From contig NZ_BONE01000021.1 in the NCBI RefSeq assembly GCF_016862555.1, positions 53,781-117,780 of the forward strand: a DNA stretch of 64,000 nucleotides, given 5' to 3'. Positions 52,744-62,681 of the stretch are shown piece by piece. Both the position numbers and the translations under genes were made by a program. The stretch is from Asanoa siamensis. GTDB lineage: Bacteria; Actinomycetota; Actinomycetes; Mycobacteriales; Micromonosporaceae. Position 1 is the stretch's first letter. Every line of letters starts with the position of its first letter. The notes beneath the pieces were generated by a model. It saw only the letters and a list, made by a program, of their open reading frames with translations. It was not told the DNA's origin and did no database searches.

Positions 52744-52947
52744 ATGAGCGCTCGACTCGTCCGACCGCGCGACAACCGGTGGATCGCCGGCGTGTGCAGT
52801 GGGCTGGCCCGCCGCTTCGGGATGCGACCCAACACCATGCGCTTGCTGTTCGTGCTCTCCTGCCTGCTGCCCGGCCCGCAGGTGCTCGCGTACATCGTGC
52901 TCTGGGTGCTGATGCCCGACGAGAGCCGCTACCACGCCCACGCGTGA
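52744..52947 (+). CDS. PspC-domain membrane protein
   Basis: A 67-residue protein consisting of one PspC domain: RLVRPRDNRWIAGVCSGLARRFG, then the hydrophobic segment MRLLFVLSCLLPGPQVLAYIVLWVLMP. PspC-type proteins sit in the membrane and take part in envelope-stress responses; this short form has no kinase or regulator fused. ATG 52744 is 15 bases after AAGGGAAAGGG. The gene is followed by a strong double hairpin and the convergent DUF4230 gene. Confidence 0.9.
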   Translation: MSARLVRPRDNRWIAGVCSGLARRFGMRPNTMRLLFVLSCLLPGPQVLAYIVLWVLMPDESRYHAHA

Positions 52948-52962
52948 CGCGCTGAAGACCGG

Positions 52963-53036
52963 GAAGGGGCCCCTGCCGGGGCCCCTTCAACCCCGAAGGG
53001 GCGCCCGCCCTGAAGCCCCCGTGGGGCCCCTTCCCC
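52963..53036. terminator. Bidirectional terminator with three interchangeable arms
   Basis: GAAGGGGCCCC (52963-52973) pairs with GGGGCCCCTTC (52978-52988) around a TGCC loop, a perfect 11-bp stem. A second GAAGGGG (52995-53001) and a second GGGGCCCCTTC (53023-53033) can form another stem or swap partners. It lies between the convergent pspC (+) and DUF4230 (-) genes. There is no T-run, as usual in such high-GC terminators. Confidence 0.72.
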
Positions 53037-53043
53037 TTTGTCC

Positions 53044-53805
53044 TCAGGGAGCGGTGTAGGTGATCGTCACCGTCTCGTAGCCGAGCGACTTGAGCATGCC
53101 CTCGAGCATCGTCTTGGTGTTGGCCCGGGCCCGCTCCTGCAGCCCGCTGTCCACCGCGGCCGCCTTGATCTTGTCTTCGGCGAGCTGATAGACCTCGGCC
53201 TGCTGGTTCGGGTCGCGTTTGATCAGGTCGCCGAGCCGGTTGGCCAGCCCGCGCTCCTCGGCGAAGATGTAGCTGTCCTGGGTGTTGAGGTTGACCTCGC
53301 CCAACTGCGGCGCGGGCAGCTTCACCTCGACCGACTTGCCGTCGGGCGACTCGATGATCGCGCCCTCGGCGATTGTGCCGAAGTCGACGTAGGCCTCGAC
53401 CGAGCCCACCCCGACGAACAGCGTCCGCTCGTTGAGCAGGAACTCCGGGATGTTGTCGCGGCTGGTCTGCTTGTCGACGATGACCTGGAAGTTGCCCTCG
53501 GCCGCGACGTAGCGGCTCAGGTCCTGGATCGACTTGAGCAGCGGCGGCTGGCTGCGGTCGGTGGTCTCCTGGGCGAACGGGTTGCGCCAGCTCGGCAGCA
53601 GGTCGGCGGCCTTGAGCGCGAAGCCGCCGGCGATCAGCACGGCGACGATCGCGGCCAGCCAGATCAGGCCACGCCACCGAGGTGGTCGGTTCTGCGGCTG
53701 CTGGTCGGTCCACGCCGGATCGTCCGGCTGCCGGTCTTCGGCCGTGGCGTTGACGCCTGGGGCGTTGACACCGGGGTACTCGCGGGTGGGCTCGATATTG
53801 GCCAT
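53044..53805 (-). CDS. DUF4230-domain membrane-anchored protein
   Basis: A 253-residue protein with a charged/Pro-rich cytoplasmic N-terminus (1-45), one membrane helix (about 46-66, GLIWLAAIVAVLIAGGFAL) and an extracytoplasmic DUF4230 domain (about 85-250) containing LLKSIQDLSRYVAAEGNFQV, VGVGSVEAYVDFGTI and SVEVKLPAPQL. No enzymatic role is known for this widely distributed domain. ATG 53803-53805 is the start. It converges with pspC across the terminator and lies 51 bp before the acyl-CoA dehydrogenase stop, transcribed in the same direction. Confidence 0.9.
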   Translation of the reverse strand: MANIEPTREYPGVNAPGVNATAEDRQPDDPAWTDQQPQNRPPRWRGLIWLAAIVAVLIAGGFALKAADLLPSWRNPFAQETTDRSQPPLLKSIQDLSRYVAAEGNFQVIVDKQTSRDNIPEFLLNERTLFVGVGSVEAYVDFGTIAEGAIIESPDGKSVEVKLPAPQLGEVNLNTQDSYIFAEERGLANRLGDLIKRDPNQQAEVYQLAEDKIKAAAVDSGLQERARANTKTMLEGMLKSLGYETVTITYTAP

Positions 53806-53856
53806 TTGTCCACCTCACCGTCCTTCTGCGAACAGTTTCCCCGATGGCGGCAAGCC

Positions 53857-55017
53857 CTAAACGAAGGCCGACACTCCCGTGAGCTTCTGGCCGATCACCA
53901 ACTGGTGCACCTCGCTCGTGCCCTCGTAGGTGAGCACGCTCTCCAGGTTGTTGGCGTGCCGCATGACCGGGTATTCGGCGCTGATCCCGTTGGCGCCGAG
54001 GATCGTGCGGCACTGCCGGGCGATCGCGATCGCCTCGCGCACGTTGTTGAGCTTGCCGACGCTCACCTGCTCGGGCCGCAGCCGCCCCGCGTCGGCCAGC
54101 GTGCCCAGGTGCCGCGCGAGCAGGTAGCCCTTCTGCAACTCGACCGCCATGTCGGCGAGCTTGGCCTGGGTGAGCTGGAACCCGGCGATCGGCCGGCCGA
54201 ACTGCTCGCGGCTGACCGCGTAGTCGAGCGCCGTGGTCAGGCAGTCGCGGGCGGCGCCGAGCGCGCCCCAGACGATGCCGTACCGGGCCTCGGTCAGGCA
54301 GGACAGCGGCGCCTTGAGGCCCTCGGCACCCGGCAGGCGCGCGTCGTCGGGCAGCCGGACGTCGTCGAGCACGATCTCGCCCGTGGAGGACGCCCGCAGC
54401 GACATCTTGTGCGTGATCTCGCGGGCCGTGACGCCCGGCGTGTCCATCGGGACCGCGAAGCCGCGCACGCCCTCGTCGGTGCGGGCCCAGATCACCGCGA
54501 CGTCGGCCACGGGGGCGTTGGTGATCCACATCTTGCCGCCGGTGAGCACCCAGTCGCCGCCGTCGCGGCGGGCCCGGGTCGCCATGCCGGCCGGGTCGGA
54601 GCCGTGGTCGGGCTCGGTCAGCCCGAAGCAGCCGATCGCCTCACCCGCGGCCATGGGCGGGAGCCAGCGCTGCCGCTGCTCCTCGGAGCCGTACCGGTGG
54701 ATCGCGAACATCGCCAGCGAACCCTGCACCGAGACCAGCGAGCGGACGCCCGAGTCGCCGGCCTCCAGCTCGAGGCAGGCCAGACCGTACGCGGTGGCGG
54801 TCGCCCCGGCGCAGCCGTATCCGGTCAGGTGCATGCCGAGCAGGCCGAGCTTGCCGAACTCGGCGGCCAGCTCACGGACCGGGACGCGGCCCTCCTCGTA
54901 CCAGGTGGCCACGTGCGGCCTGACCCGTTCGTCGACCACCCGGCGCACGACGGCGCGCATGTCGCGGTCTTCGGGGGACAGGGTCCCATCGAGGTCGAGC
55001 AGCTCCAGCGGGTCCAT
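53857..55017 (-). CDS. Acyl-CoA dehydrogenase (glutaryl-CoA dehydrogenase-like)
   Basis: FAD-dependent dehydrogenase of 386 residues from ATG 55015-55017; GTG 55024-55026 is an alternative. Signature regions CFGLTEPDHGSDP, WVLTGGKMWITNA, the catalytic-glutamate helix LESVLTYEGTSEVHQLVIG and REQFGRPIAGFQLTQAKLADM are present. The YEGTSEVHQLVIG and early SLVSVQGSLAMFAI features fit glutaryl-CoA-type enzymes of lysine/tryptophan catabolism, though other short-chain substrates are possible. The start is one to ten bases after the stop of the small ParB-like gene, so the two are co-transcribed. Confidence 0.93.
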   Translation of the reverse strand: MDPLELLDLDGTLSPEDRDMRAVVRRVVDERVRPHVATWYEEGRVPVRELAAEFGKLGLLGMHLTGYGCAGATATAYGLACLELEAGDSGVRSLVSVQGSLAMFAIHRYGSEEQRQRWLPPMAAGEAIGCFGLTEPDHGSDPAGMATRARRDGGDWVLTGGKMWITNAPVADVAVIWARTDEGVRGFAVPMDTPGVTAREITHKMSLRASSTGEIVLDDVRLPDDARLPGAEGLKAPLSCLTEARYGIVWGALGAARDCLTTALDYAVSREQFGRPIAGFQLTQAKLADMAVELQKGYLLARHLGTLADAGRLRPEQVSVGKLNNVREAIAIARQCRTILGANGISAEYPVMRHANNLESVLTYEGTSEVHQLVIGQKLTGVSAFV

Positions 55018-55027
55018 GCCGCTCACC

Positions 55028-55327
55028 CTATTCGGTGGGCAGCACGAGCACCCGGGCGTGGATCTGGTTGCGCTGCTGCAGTGCGGCCCGCAGCGCCCGG
55101 TGCAGCCCGTCCTCCAGGTAGAGGCCGCCGTGCCACTGCACGACGTGCGGGAACAGGTCGCCGTAGAACGTCGAGTCCTCGGCGAGCAGCTTGTCGAGGG
55201 CGAGCTCGCGCTTGGTGGTGATGAGCTGGTCGAGCCGCAGCGGCCGCGGCGGGATCTCCGACCACTGCTTGAGCGTCAGGCCGTGCTCCGGGTAGGGGCG
55301 GCCGTCACGTACCGACTTGAAGATCAC
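55028..55327 (-). CDS. Small conserved protein with ParB/sulfiredoxin-like motif
   Basis: A 99-residue soluble protein common in actinobacteria: MIFKSVRDGRPYPEHGLT, LRLDQLITTKRELALDKLLA, FPHVVQWHGGLYLEDGLHRA and the closing RALRAALQQRNQIHARVLVLP. The G-L-Y-L-E-D-G-L-H-R segment resembles the G-H-H-R motif of ParB/sulfiredoxin folds. Database annotations of relatives as an antitoxin are not supported by context: no toxin gene is adjacent. It is the upstream gene of an operon with the acyl-CoA dehydrogenase. Confidence 0.8.
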   Translation of the reverse strand: MIFKSVRDGRPYPEHGLTLKQWSEIPPRPLRLDQLITTKRELALDKLLAEDSTFYGDLFPHVVQWHGGLYLEDGLHRALRAALQQRNQIHARVLVLPTE

Positions 55328-55409
55328 GCACCGCTCCTCCCGGCTAGGTGGCTGGCCGCCAGCTGGCTCAGCCTATCGACCCGCGCAACGATAAGCGTCG
55401 GGCGGCGAG

Positions 55410-56018
55410 TCAGTCTCGGGACCAGCGGCCCCGGTGTACCACCTGATCAACGGAACGCCGCCCCCTTTTCAGTGACGGCGACAGCCGATCGGGTGCCCGG
55501 TAGCCGATCGTCACGGCACCGATCGGGTTGAATTCGGCCGGCACGTCGAAAGCTTTCCGATATCGGTCGACCGACTCCCCCGGGATGCCGAAGAAGCACG
55601 CTCCCAGCCCCTCGTCGACGGCCGTGAGCAGCATCAACAGCGCCGCCATCCCGGTGTCGACGTCCCAGTAGGGGACCGGCCAGCGGGCCGGGTCGCGGTC
55701 GGTCCAGCCCTTGTCGGGCTCCGCGTAGCGGTCGAGGTAGGCGGACCGGTTGGAGTGCGGCACGACGATCAGCGGCGCCCGGCGCATGCCCTCGATCCAC
55801 CGGCCGCGCCCCCGCCCGTCCGGCGTCGTCGCCGCCCAGAACGCCGCCCGGTCGGCCGGGTCGTCCAGCACCAGGAAGCCCCAGCCCTGCGAGAAGCCCG
55901 CCGACGGCGCGTGGGTCGCGTGCGTGAGCAGCCGGTCGACCACCGCCGCCGGCACCGGGCGGCCGGGGTCGTAGTCGCGGACCATCCGCCGCTTGCGGAC
56001 GACCTCGCCGAACTCCAT
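55410..56018 (-). CDS. Nitroreductase-family protein
   Basis: FMN-dependent oxidoreductase of 202 residues. Family features: FGEVVRKRRMVRDYDPGRPVP with FMN-binding arginines, HAPSAGFSQGWGFLVLDDP, DVDTGMAALLMLLTAVDEGLGACFFGIP and FNPIGAVTIGYRAPD. The GLGACFFGIPG motif places it with actinobacterial nitroreductases acting with F420-like partners or NAD(P)H. ATG 56016-56018 is preceded by GGGGAGG at six bases. It lies 47 bp after galM on the same strand but without overlap. Substrate is unknown. Confidence 0.9.
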   Translation of the reverse strand: MEFGEVVRKRRMVRDYDPGRPVPAAVVDRLLTHATHAPSAGFSQGWGFLVLDDPADRAAFWAATTPDGRGRGRWIEGMRRAPLIVVPHSNRSAYLDRYAEPDKGWTDRDPARWPVPYWDVDTGMAALLMLLTAVDEGLGACFFGIPGESVDRYRKAFDVPAEFNPIGAVTIGYRAPDRLSPSLKRGRRSVDQVVHRGRWSRD

Positions 56019-56065
56019 CACCAACCTCCCCGGTGGCCGGTTTCGCAACTTATCGGTCGGCCCGG

Positions 56066-56995
56066 CTATCCGTCCACCGAGACCTGGACGCCCCAGGCGG
56101 CCGTCCAGGTGTCGCCCGGCTCGATCACGATCACGTCGTGGCCGGAGCGGAACGCGTCGGGTGGGCAGGTCTGCGGCTCGACCGCCACGGCCCGGCGCTG
56201 CCGGTCGCCGTGCAGGGTGTCGGAGGTGAAGACCACCCACCACTTGAACGCCTCGCCGCCCCAGACCCGCAGCGTGCGGGTCGCGTCGGAGATCAGCACC
56301 GCGGAGGTGCCGTCCGCGTCCCGGTCGACGTCACCGAAGGCGTTGTCGAGCACCTGCGCGCCGATCCGCCGGGCCTCGGTGAAGTCATGGTCGCCGCCGG
56401 CCACCTTGGCCGCCCCGATCGGCAACAACCGGGCGTCGAAGAGCACCCGGCTGTGGCCGGGGACTGTCAGCAGCAGGTCGTCGACCGTGGTGCCGGGCAG
56501 CCGGAAGTACGGGTGCGCGGCCAGGCCGAACGGCGCGGCCGCGACCCCGATGTTGGTCACCTCGTGGTCGACCCGCAGCCCGTCGGGGCCGAGCGAGTAG
56601 CGGGTGCGCAGGTTGAGCTGCCACGGGTAGCCGACCTGTGGCGGCAGGTCGAGCTCGATCAGCACCGCCGACTCGGACCGCTCCACCAGGCGCCAGCGCT
56701 GCCAGGCGACCAGGCCGTGGATGGCGTTGTGCTTGGCCGGCTCGGTGAGCGGGAGCTGGTAGGCCACCCCGGCAAAGGTGTAGCGGCCGTCCCGGATCCG
56801 GCTCGGCCACGGCGCCAGCACCTGCCCGGAGCTGCCCGGCGGCAACTCGTCCTGCGCGTACCCGTCGAGGTAGTCCACCCCGTCGGCCCGGTAGGCGCGC
56901 AGCCCACCGCCGACCTCGACCACGACGGCCTCCTGGCCGTGCGCGGCGATCGTCCACTGTGTTCCGGAAAGCGGCGGGGCGGTGCGGTTGGTCAT
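56066..56995 (-). CDS. galM: Aldose 1-epimerase
   Basis: Mutarotase of 309 residues interconverting alpha- and beta-anomers of hexoses. The beta-sandwich has PWPSRIRDGRYTF, KHNAIHGLVAWQRWRLV (first catalytic histidine), the second histidine in AAHPYFRLPG, and the catalytic glutamate in VAVEPQTCPPDAF. ATG 56993-56995 overlaps the stop of the MFS gene as ATGA. Third gene of the pdxH-MFS-galM operon; its role there may be to equilibrate a sugar imported by the MFS protein. Confidence 0.94.
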   Translation of the reverse strand: MTNRTAPPLSGTQWTIAAHGQEAVVVEVGGGLRAYRADGVDYLDGYAQDELPPGSSGQVLAPWPSRIRDGRYTFAGVAYQLPLTEPAKHNAIHGLVAWQRWRLVERSESAVLIELDLPPQVGYPWQLNLRTRYSLGPDGLRVDHEVTNIGVAAAPFGLAAHPYFRLPGTTVDDLLLTVPGHSRVLFDARLLPIGAAKVAGGDHDFTEARRIGAQVLDNAFGDVDRDADGTSAVLISDATRTLRVWGGEAFKWWVVFTSDTLHGDRQRRAVAVEPQTCPPDAFRSGHDVIVIEPGDTWTAAWGVQVSVDG

Positions 56996-58287
56996 GGGCC
57001 GGACGATATCGGTTCCGGCTGGGCCGCGGGCTGCGGGTCCGGCTCCGGGTCCGGGCTCCGGTAGCGGGCCAGGGCGGGGAAGACCAGGGCGAGCGCGATC
57101 GCGAGGCCCGCCGCGGCGAAGCCGCCACCGCTGAACGCCGCGCCGACACCCCAGATCGCGGCGGTGCCGCCCGCCCGCAGGTCACCCAGCCGGGGCCCGC
57201 CGGCGACCACGACGGTCATCACACCCTGGAGCCGCCCGCGCATCTGGTCGGGGGCGTAGACGAGCAGGATCGAGTGCCGGAACACGGCGCTGACCAGGTC
57301 GGCCGCGCCGGCCAGGGCGAGCACGACCACCATCAGCCACAGGCTGTGCGCGAAACCGGCCAGACCGACCAGCACGCCCCAGGCGACCACGGCGCCGACC
57401 AGCGCGAGGCCCTGACGGCGGACCCGGCCGATCCAGCCGGAGGTGAGCCCGCCGAGCACCGAGCCGATCGCGATCGCGCTGAACAGGAAGCCGACCGCGG
57501 CGCCGCCACCGAACCGCTCGGCGGCGATCTCCGGGAACAGCGCCCGGGGCATGGCGATCGTCATCGCGATGATGTCGATCGCGAACGAGAGCAGCAGCAC
57601 CGGCGCGCCGGCCAGGTAGCGGAAGCCCTCGACCACGCTGCGCAGGCCGGCCCGCGCGGTCTCGCCGACGGGCGGGATCGCCGGCAGTCGCAGCGTCGAC
57701 CAGAGGCCCACGGTGAACAGCAGCGCGTCCGCGGCGTACGCGATGGGCAGTGCGGTGTGCAGGTCCCAGCTCGCGAGGATGACGCCGACCGTGAGGGGGC
57801 CGAGCACCACGGCGGCCTCGCCGGTCGTGAACGAGAGCGTGTTCGCCGCCGGCACGAGGTGGCCCGGCACCAGCCGCGGGATGATCGCGCTGCGGGTGGG
57901 GTTGGTCACCGCGAACGCGCACGACTGGACGGCGGTGAACAGCAGGAGCAGCCACGGGTTGTCCCACTCCGCCAGCGACTGCACGAGGAAGCCGAGGGTG
58001 CCCAGCCACATCACGACCGAGCCCGCGATCAGCAGCTTGCGGCGGTCCATCGCGTCGGCCAGGGCGCCACCCCAGAGACCGAAGACCAGCAGGGGCACGA
58101 GGGCCGCGATGCCGAGCAGGCCCACCCAGAACGACTTCTGGGTCAGGGCGAACATCTCGACGGGTACGGCCACCGCGGTGAACTGGTAGCCGTAGTTGGA
58201 GAAGGCGGTGCCGATCCACATCCGGCGGTAGCTGGGGGTGGCCAGGGGCCGTAGGTCAATGGCCCATCGCCGGGGTCCTCTGCTCAC
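56992..58287 (-). CDS. MFS transporter
   Basis: Major-facilitator protein of 431 residues with twelve predicted membrane helices. The cytoplasmic loop after helix 2 reads GGALADAMDRRKLLIAG, the MFS motif A of the enterobactin-exporter/DHA3 group; VTNPTRSAIIPRLVP and GEAAVVLGPLTVG are also characteristic of that group. GTG 58285-58287 overlaps the pdxH stop as GTGA. It may export a metabolite or import a sugar; the neighbouring galM slightly favours a carbohydrate. Substrate is not predictable. Confidence 0.92.
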   Translation of the reverse strand: MSRGPRRWAIDLRPLATPSYRRMWIGTAFSNYGYQFTAVAVPVEMFALTQKSFWVGLLGIAALVPLLVFGLWGGALADAMDRRKLLIAGSVVMWLGTLGFLVQSLAEWDNPWLLLLFTAVQSCAFAVTNPTRSAIIPRLVPGHLVPAANTLSFTTGEAAVVLGPLTVGVILASWDLHTALPIAYAADALLFTVGLWSTLRLPAIPPVGETARAGLRSVVEGFRYLAGAPVLLLSFAIDIIAMTIAMPRALFPEIAAERFGGGAAVGFLFSAIAIGSVLGGLTSGWIGRVRRQGLALVGAVVAWGVLVGLAGFAHSLWLMVVVLALAGAADLVSAVFRHSILLVYAPDQMRGRLQGVMTVVVAGGPRLGDLRAGGTAAIWGVGAAFSGGGFAAAGLAIALALVFPALARYRSPDPEPDPQPAAQPEPISSGP

Positions 58288-58943
58288 GGTGCCAGGCGTT
58301 CGATGATCCACTCTCCCTGTTCGGTCCGACGGTAACGCAGCCGATCGTGCAGCCGGCCGCTGCGCCCCTGCCAGAACTCCACCGTCTCGGGCGCCACCCG
58401 CAGGCCGCCCCAGTGCGGCGGTGCCGGGATCGCCGACTCGGCCGGGAACCGCCGCTCGGTGGCGGCGTACCGCTCGTCGAGCGCGGCCCGGTCCGGCAGC
58501 ACCCGGGACTGCGGGCTGGCCCAGGCGGCGACCTGCGACGCGCGCGGCCGGCCGGCGAAGTAGGTCTCGGTCTCCACCCGGTCCACCTCGGTGACGGTGC
58601 CCCGGACCGCGATCTGCCGCATCATCGGATGCCACGGGAAGAGCAGCGCCGCGTACGGGTTGGCCCGCAGCTCACCGCCCTTGCGGGACTCGAAGTTGGT
58701 GAAGAACACGAAGCCGCGCGCGTCGACGCCCTTCAGCAGGACGGTCCGCGAGCTGGGCCGGCCGGCGGTGTCGGCGGTCGAGAGCACCATGGCGTTGGGC
58801 TCGGGCAGGCCGGCGGCGACGGCGTCGGCGAACCAGCGCTGGAACTGGTCAGGCCAGGCCGGCGCGAGGTCGGTGACGTCCAGGCCCTGTTCGGTCGCGT
58901 AGTCCCGGCGCATGTCGGCCAAGTCGGGTGTGTCTCCGGTCAC
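58284..58943 (-). CDS. pdxH: Pyridoxamine/pyridoxine 5'-phosphate oxidase
   Basis: FMN enzyme of 219 residues producing pyridoxal 5'-phosphate. The conserved blocks are LADMRRDYATEQGL, EPNAMVLSTADTAGRPSSRTVLLKGVD, GFVFFTNFESRKGGEL, ALLFPWHPMMRQIAVRGTV, ASPQSRVL, HWGGLRVAPETVEFWQGRSGRLHDR and the C-terminal WIIERLAP. GTG 58941-58943 follows GAGGATGAGG; GTG 58959-58961 is the alternative. First gene of an operon with MFS and galM, divergent from citrate synthase. It supplies the cofactor for serC, which lies 2 kb away. Confidence 0.94.
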   Translation of the reverse strand: MTGDTPDLADMRRDYATEQGLDVTDLAPAWPDQFQRWFADAVAAGLPEPNAMVLSTADTAGRPSSRTVLLKGVDARGFVFFTNFESRKGGELRANPYAALLFPWHPMMRQIAVRGTVTEVDRVETETYFAGRPRASQVAAWASPQSRVLPDRAALDERYAATERRFPAESAIPAPPHWGGLRVAPETVEFWQGRSGRLHDRLRYRRTEQGEWIIERLAP

Positions 58944-58961
58944 GTCCTCATCCTCGTGCAC

Positions 58962-59115
58962 GCGTTAAGGGGTGATATGCACTGTTCGTCGGCTCTCCGG
59001 TTTGCGCGCAGTGCTCGCGCAGCCGAAGACCCAGCAGGCAAGATGACACGAATACGAAACCTGAGCGGAAGCTAAGGCGCCGAAATGTTGCGGGGCGCAT
59101 AGGCGGGAGGGCGAA
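58962..59115. other. Divergent promoter region of pdxH and citrate synthase
   Basis: A 154 bp spacer with A+T-richer stretches at 58970-58990 and 59040-59060; the GGGAGGG at 59107-59112 is the citrate synthase ribosome site. Clear promoters or operators are not obvious to me. Confidence 0.4.
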
Positions 59116-60222
59116 ATGTCCGACTTTAAGCCGGGGCTGGAGGGCGTCGTCGCCTTCGAGACCACCATCGCCGAGCCCGACAAGGAAGGCGGCTCGCTCC
59201 GCTACCGGGGTGTCGACATCGAGGACCTGATCGGCCAGGTGAGCTTCGGCAACGTCTGGGCGCTGCTGGTCGACGGCCGGTTCGGGCCCGGGCTGCCGCC
59301 CGCCGAGCCGTTCCCGGTGCCGGTGCACTCCGGCGACATCCGGGTCGACGTGCAGTCGGCCGTGGCGATGCTCGCGCCCTACTGGGGGCTCTCCCAGCTC
59401 CTCGACATCAACGACACGCAGGCGCGGGAAGACCTCGCCCGCGTCTCGGTGACGGCGCTCTCCTTCGTGGCCCAGTCGGCCCGCGGCCTCGGACTGCCGG
59501 CCGTGCCGCAGAAAGAGATCGACAAGGCCGCCACGATCGTCGAGCGGTTCATGAAGCGCTGGCGGGGCAACCCCGACCCGCGGCACGTGAAGGCCGTCGA
59601 CGCCTACTTCATCTCCGCCGCCGAGCACGGCATGAACGCGTCGACGTTCACCTGCCGGGTGGTCGCCTCGACCGGCGCCGACGCCGCGGCCTGCATCTCG
59701 TCGGGCATCGGCGCGTTGAGCGGGCCGCTGCACGGCGGCGCGCCGTCGCGCGTACTCGGGATGATCGAGGCCGTCGAGCGCAGCGGCGACGCCGAGGGCT
59801 ACGTCAAGGGCGTGCTCGACCGCGGCGAGCGGCTGATGGGCTTCGGGCACCGGGTCTACCGGGCCGAGGACCCCCGCGCCCGGGTGCTCCGGCGCACCGC
59901 CAAGGAGCTCGGCGCGCCGCGCTTCGAGGTCGCCGAGGCCCTGGAGAAGGCCGCGCTGGAGGAGCTGCGGGCGCGCCGCCCCGACCGGGTGCTGGCCACC
60001 AACGTCGAGTTCTGGTCGGCCGTCGTGCTGGACTTCGCCGAGGTGCCGCCGCACATGTTCACGTCGATGTTCACCTGCGCCCGCACCGCGGGCTGGAGCG
60101 CGCACATCATGGAACAGAAGGCGCTGCAGCGGCTGGTGCGACCCTCGGCGCGTTATGTGGGCCCTGGGACGCGCAAGCCGGCCGACGTCGAGGGTTGGCA
60201 CCAGATTCCCCACGGTGAGTAG
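59116..60222 (+). CDS. citA: Citrate synthase 2
   Basis: Citrate synthase of 368 residues, condensing oxaloacetate and acetyl-CoA. The N-terminus GVVAFETTIAEPDKEGGSLRYRGVDIEDL is typical of actinobacterial citrate synthase 2; active-site segments are GPLHGGAPS, MGFGHRVYRAEDPRA and NVEFWSAVVLDFAEVP, with the two histidines and the aspartate. ATG 59116 follows GGGAGGG. It is followed after 113 bp by serC in the same direction with a hairpin between, so read-through is limited. Whether it is the principal tricarboxylic-acid-cycle enzyme cannot be told from this window. Confidence 0.93.
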   Translation: MSDFKPGLEGVVAFETTIAEPDKEGGSLRYRGVDIEDLIGQVSFGNVWALLVDGRFGPGLPPAEPFPVPVHSGDIRVDVQSAVAMLAPYWGLSQLLDINDTQAREDLARVSVTALSFVAQSARGLGLPAVPQKEIDKAATIVERFMKRWRGNPDPRHVKAVDAYFISAAEHGMNASTFTCRVVASTGADAAACISSGIGALSGPLHGGAPSRVLGMIEAVERSGDAEGYVKGVLDRGERLMGFGHRVYRAEDPRARVLRRTAKELGAPRFEVAEALEKAALEELRARRPDRVLATNVEFWSAVVLDFAEVPPHMFTSMFTCARTAGWSAHIMEQKALQRLVRPSARYVGPGTRKPADVEGWHQIPHGE

Positions 60223-60266
60223 GGTCACGCCTCTGCCGCTGGGACCGTGCGTCGCGCAGTCTCGTT

Positions 60267-61463
<1,197 letters not shown>

Positions 61464-61586
61464 CATTTGTTCCTCGCGACACCCCGGCGTGCCTAGCGGT
61501 GCGCCGGGGTGATAGTGGGCTACCGTGTCCTTCAGCGTCTCGACTCTGGTCGGGATCGGCCAGCTCAGCGGGACGGAGGCAACGCG

Positions 61587-62633
61587 ATGCGGCCTGTACG
61601 CTTCGTCGCCCTCTCCGAGGACGGCCAGGCCATGGTGCTCGCCGACGAGGTGGGCCGACTCCTGGCGCTGCCACTCGACGAGCGGATCAACGGTGTGCTG
61701 CACGGCGACGCACCGGCCGCGGTCAGCGGCGCCGGCCATTTCGGTGACCAGCCGCCGTCCCTGTCACCCCGCGACATCCAGGCCCGCATCCGCAGCGGCG
61801 AGTCCGCTGAGGACGTCGCCCGCATCGCGGGCGTGCCGGTCGACCGGGTGCTGCGCTATGCCGGCCCGGTGCTGCAGGAGCGGGCGATGCTCGCCCAGCA
61901 CGCGCGCCGCACCCGGCTGAAGACGTCGGAAAAGGGCGCCCCGCTGGCCGAGGTGGTCGACGCCCGACTCGCTCAGCACGGCATCGACGCCGAGAAGATC
62001 TCGTGGGACGCCTTCCGGCGCGACGACGGCACCTGGCGGATCATCGCCACCTGGCCGTCCGGCAAGGCCACCGCGCAGGCCATGTGGGATCTCGACCGCG
62101 GCCGCCAGGTCGTCACCCCGCACGACGACATGGCGCAATACCTCTGCACCGAGCGGCCGCAGCCGCTGCTCGGCCAGGAGCCCGCGACTCCGGAGCGGGG
62201 TGGCCACGCGCTGCCCGGCCCGTCGCGCGGCGAGTTGCCCGGGCGCGGCAGCGGTCACGGCCTGCCGTCCGCGCCGGTCGAGCCGCGCGCACCGCGCGAC
62301 GCGATCCGGGCGGGCCGCGACGCGCTGCTCGCGTCGCTCGACCGGCCGTTGACGCCCCCCGGCCGCGGCCTCGACGCCGGCGCTTCGGAGCCCCGCCGCG
62401 GCGGCGCGGCGGCGTTGCTGGGCTCCGGCTCGGGTTCGGGTTCGGCCTTCGACGACGACGCCGACCTCCCCAAGGAGATCCCGGCGGTGCCGTCGCTGGC
62501 GGTCCTCCGCCCCCGCCGCACGGCGGGCGCACCGGGCGGCGACCAGACCGACCCGGCGGGCAAGCCCCGCAAGCGCCTACCCAGTTGGGACGACGTGCTC
62601 TTCGGCAGCGCCCCGCAGCGCGAGTCCTCTTAG
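61587..62633 (+). CDS. sepH: Septation protein SepH
   Basis: Actinobacterial cell-division protein of 348 residues that binds and stimulates assembly of FtsZ. The N-terminal DUF3071 domain (about 1-150) has MRPVRFVALSEDGQAMVLAD, the helix-turn-helix SPRDIQARIRSGESAEDVARIAGVPVDRVL and DAFRRDDGTWRIIATWPSG; then comes a long disordered Pro/Gly/Arg-rich region and a short conserved C-terminus RLPSWDDVLFG. ATG 61587 follows GGACGGAGG; the frame open from 61509 is not conserved. It lies downstream of serC in the same orientation with a 123 bp spacer. Confidence 0.95.
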   Translation: MRPVRFVALSEDGQAMVLADEVGRLLALPLDERINGVLHGDAPAAVSGAGHFGDQPPSLSPRDIQARIRSGESAEDVARIAGVPVDRVLRYAGPVLQERAMLAQHARRTRLKTSEKGAPLAEVVDARLAQHGIDAEKISWDAFRRDDGTWRIIATWPSGKATAQAMWDLDRGRQVVTPHDDMAQYLCTERPQPLLGQEPATPERGGHALPGPSRGELPGRGSGHGLPSAPVEPRAPRDAIRAGRDALLASLDRPLTPPGRGLDAGASEPRRGGAAALLGSGSGSGSAFDDDADLPKEIPAVPSLAVLRPRRTAGAPGGDQTDPAGKPRKRLPSWDDVLFGSAPQRESS

Positions 62634-62681
62634 CACTCTCCCGTGTTTCGCATCCTGCCCACCGGTGGCAGGGTGAAGGGC

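Noticed and set aside
53038..55221. 727-codon open frame on the plus strand
   Set aside because: Antisense to DUF4230 and acyl-CoA dehydrogenase, both of which have clear family motifs; this frame has none.
55028..55327. Toxin-antitoxin system at the small ParB-like gene
   Set aside because: No toxin gene adjoins it; its neighbour is an acyl-CoA dehydrogenase in the same operon.
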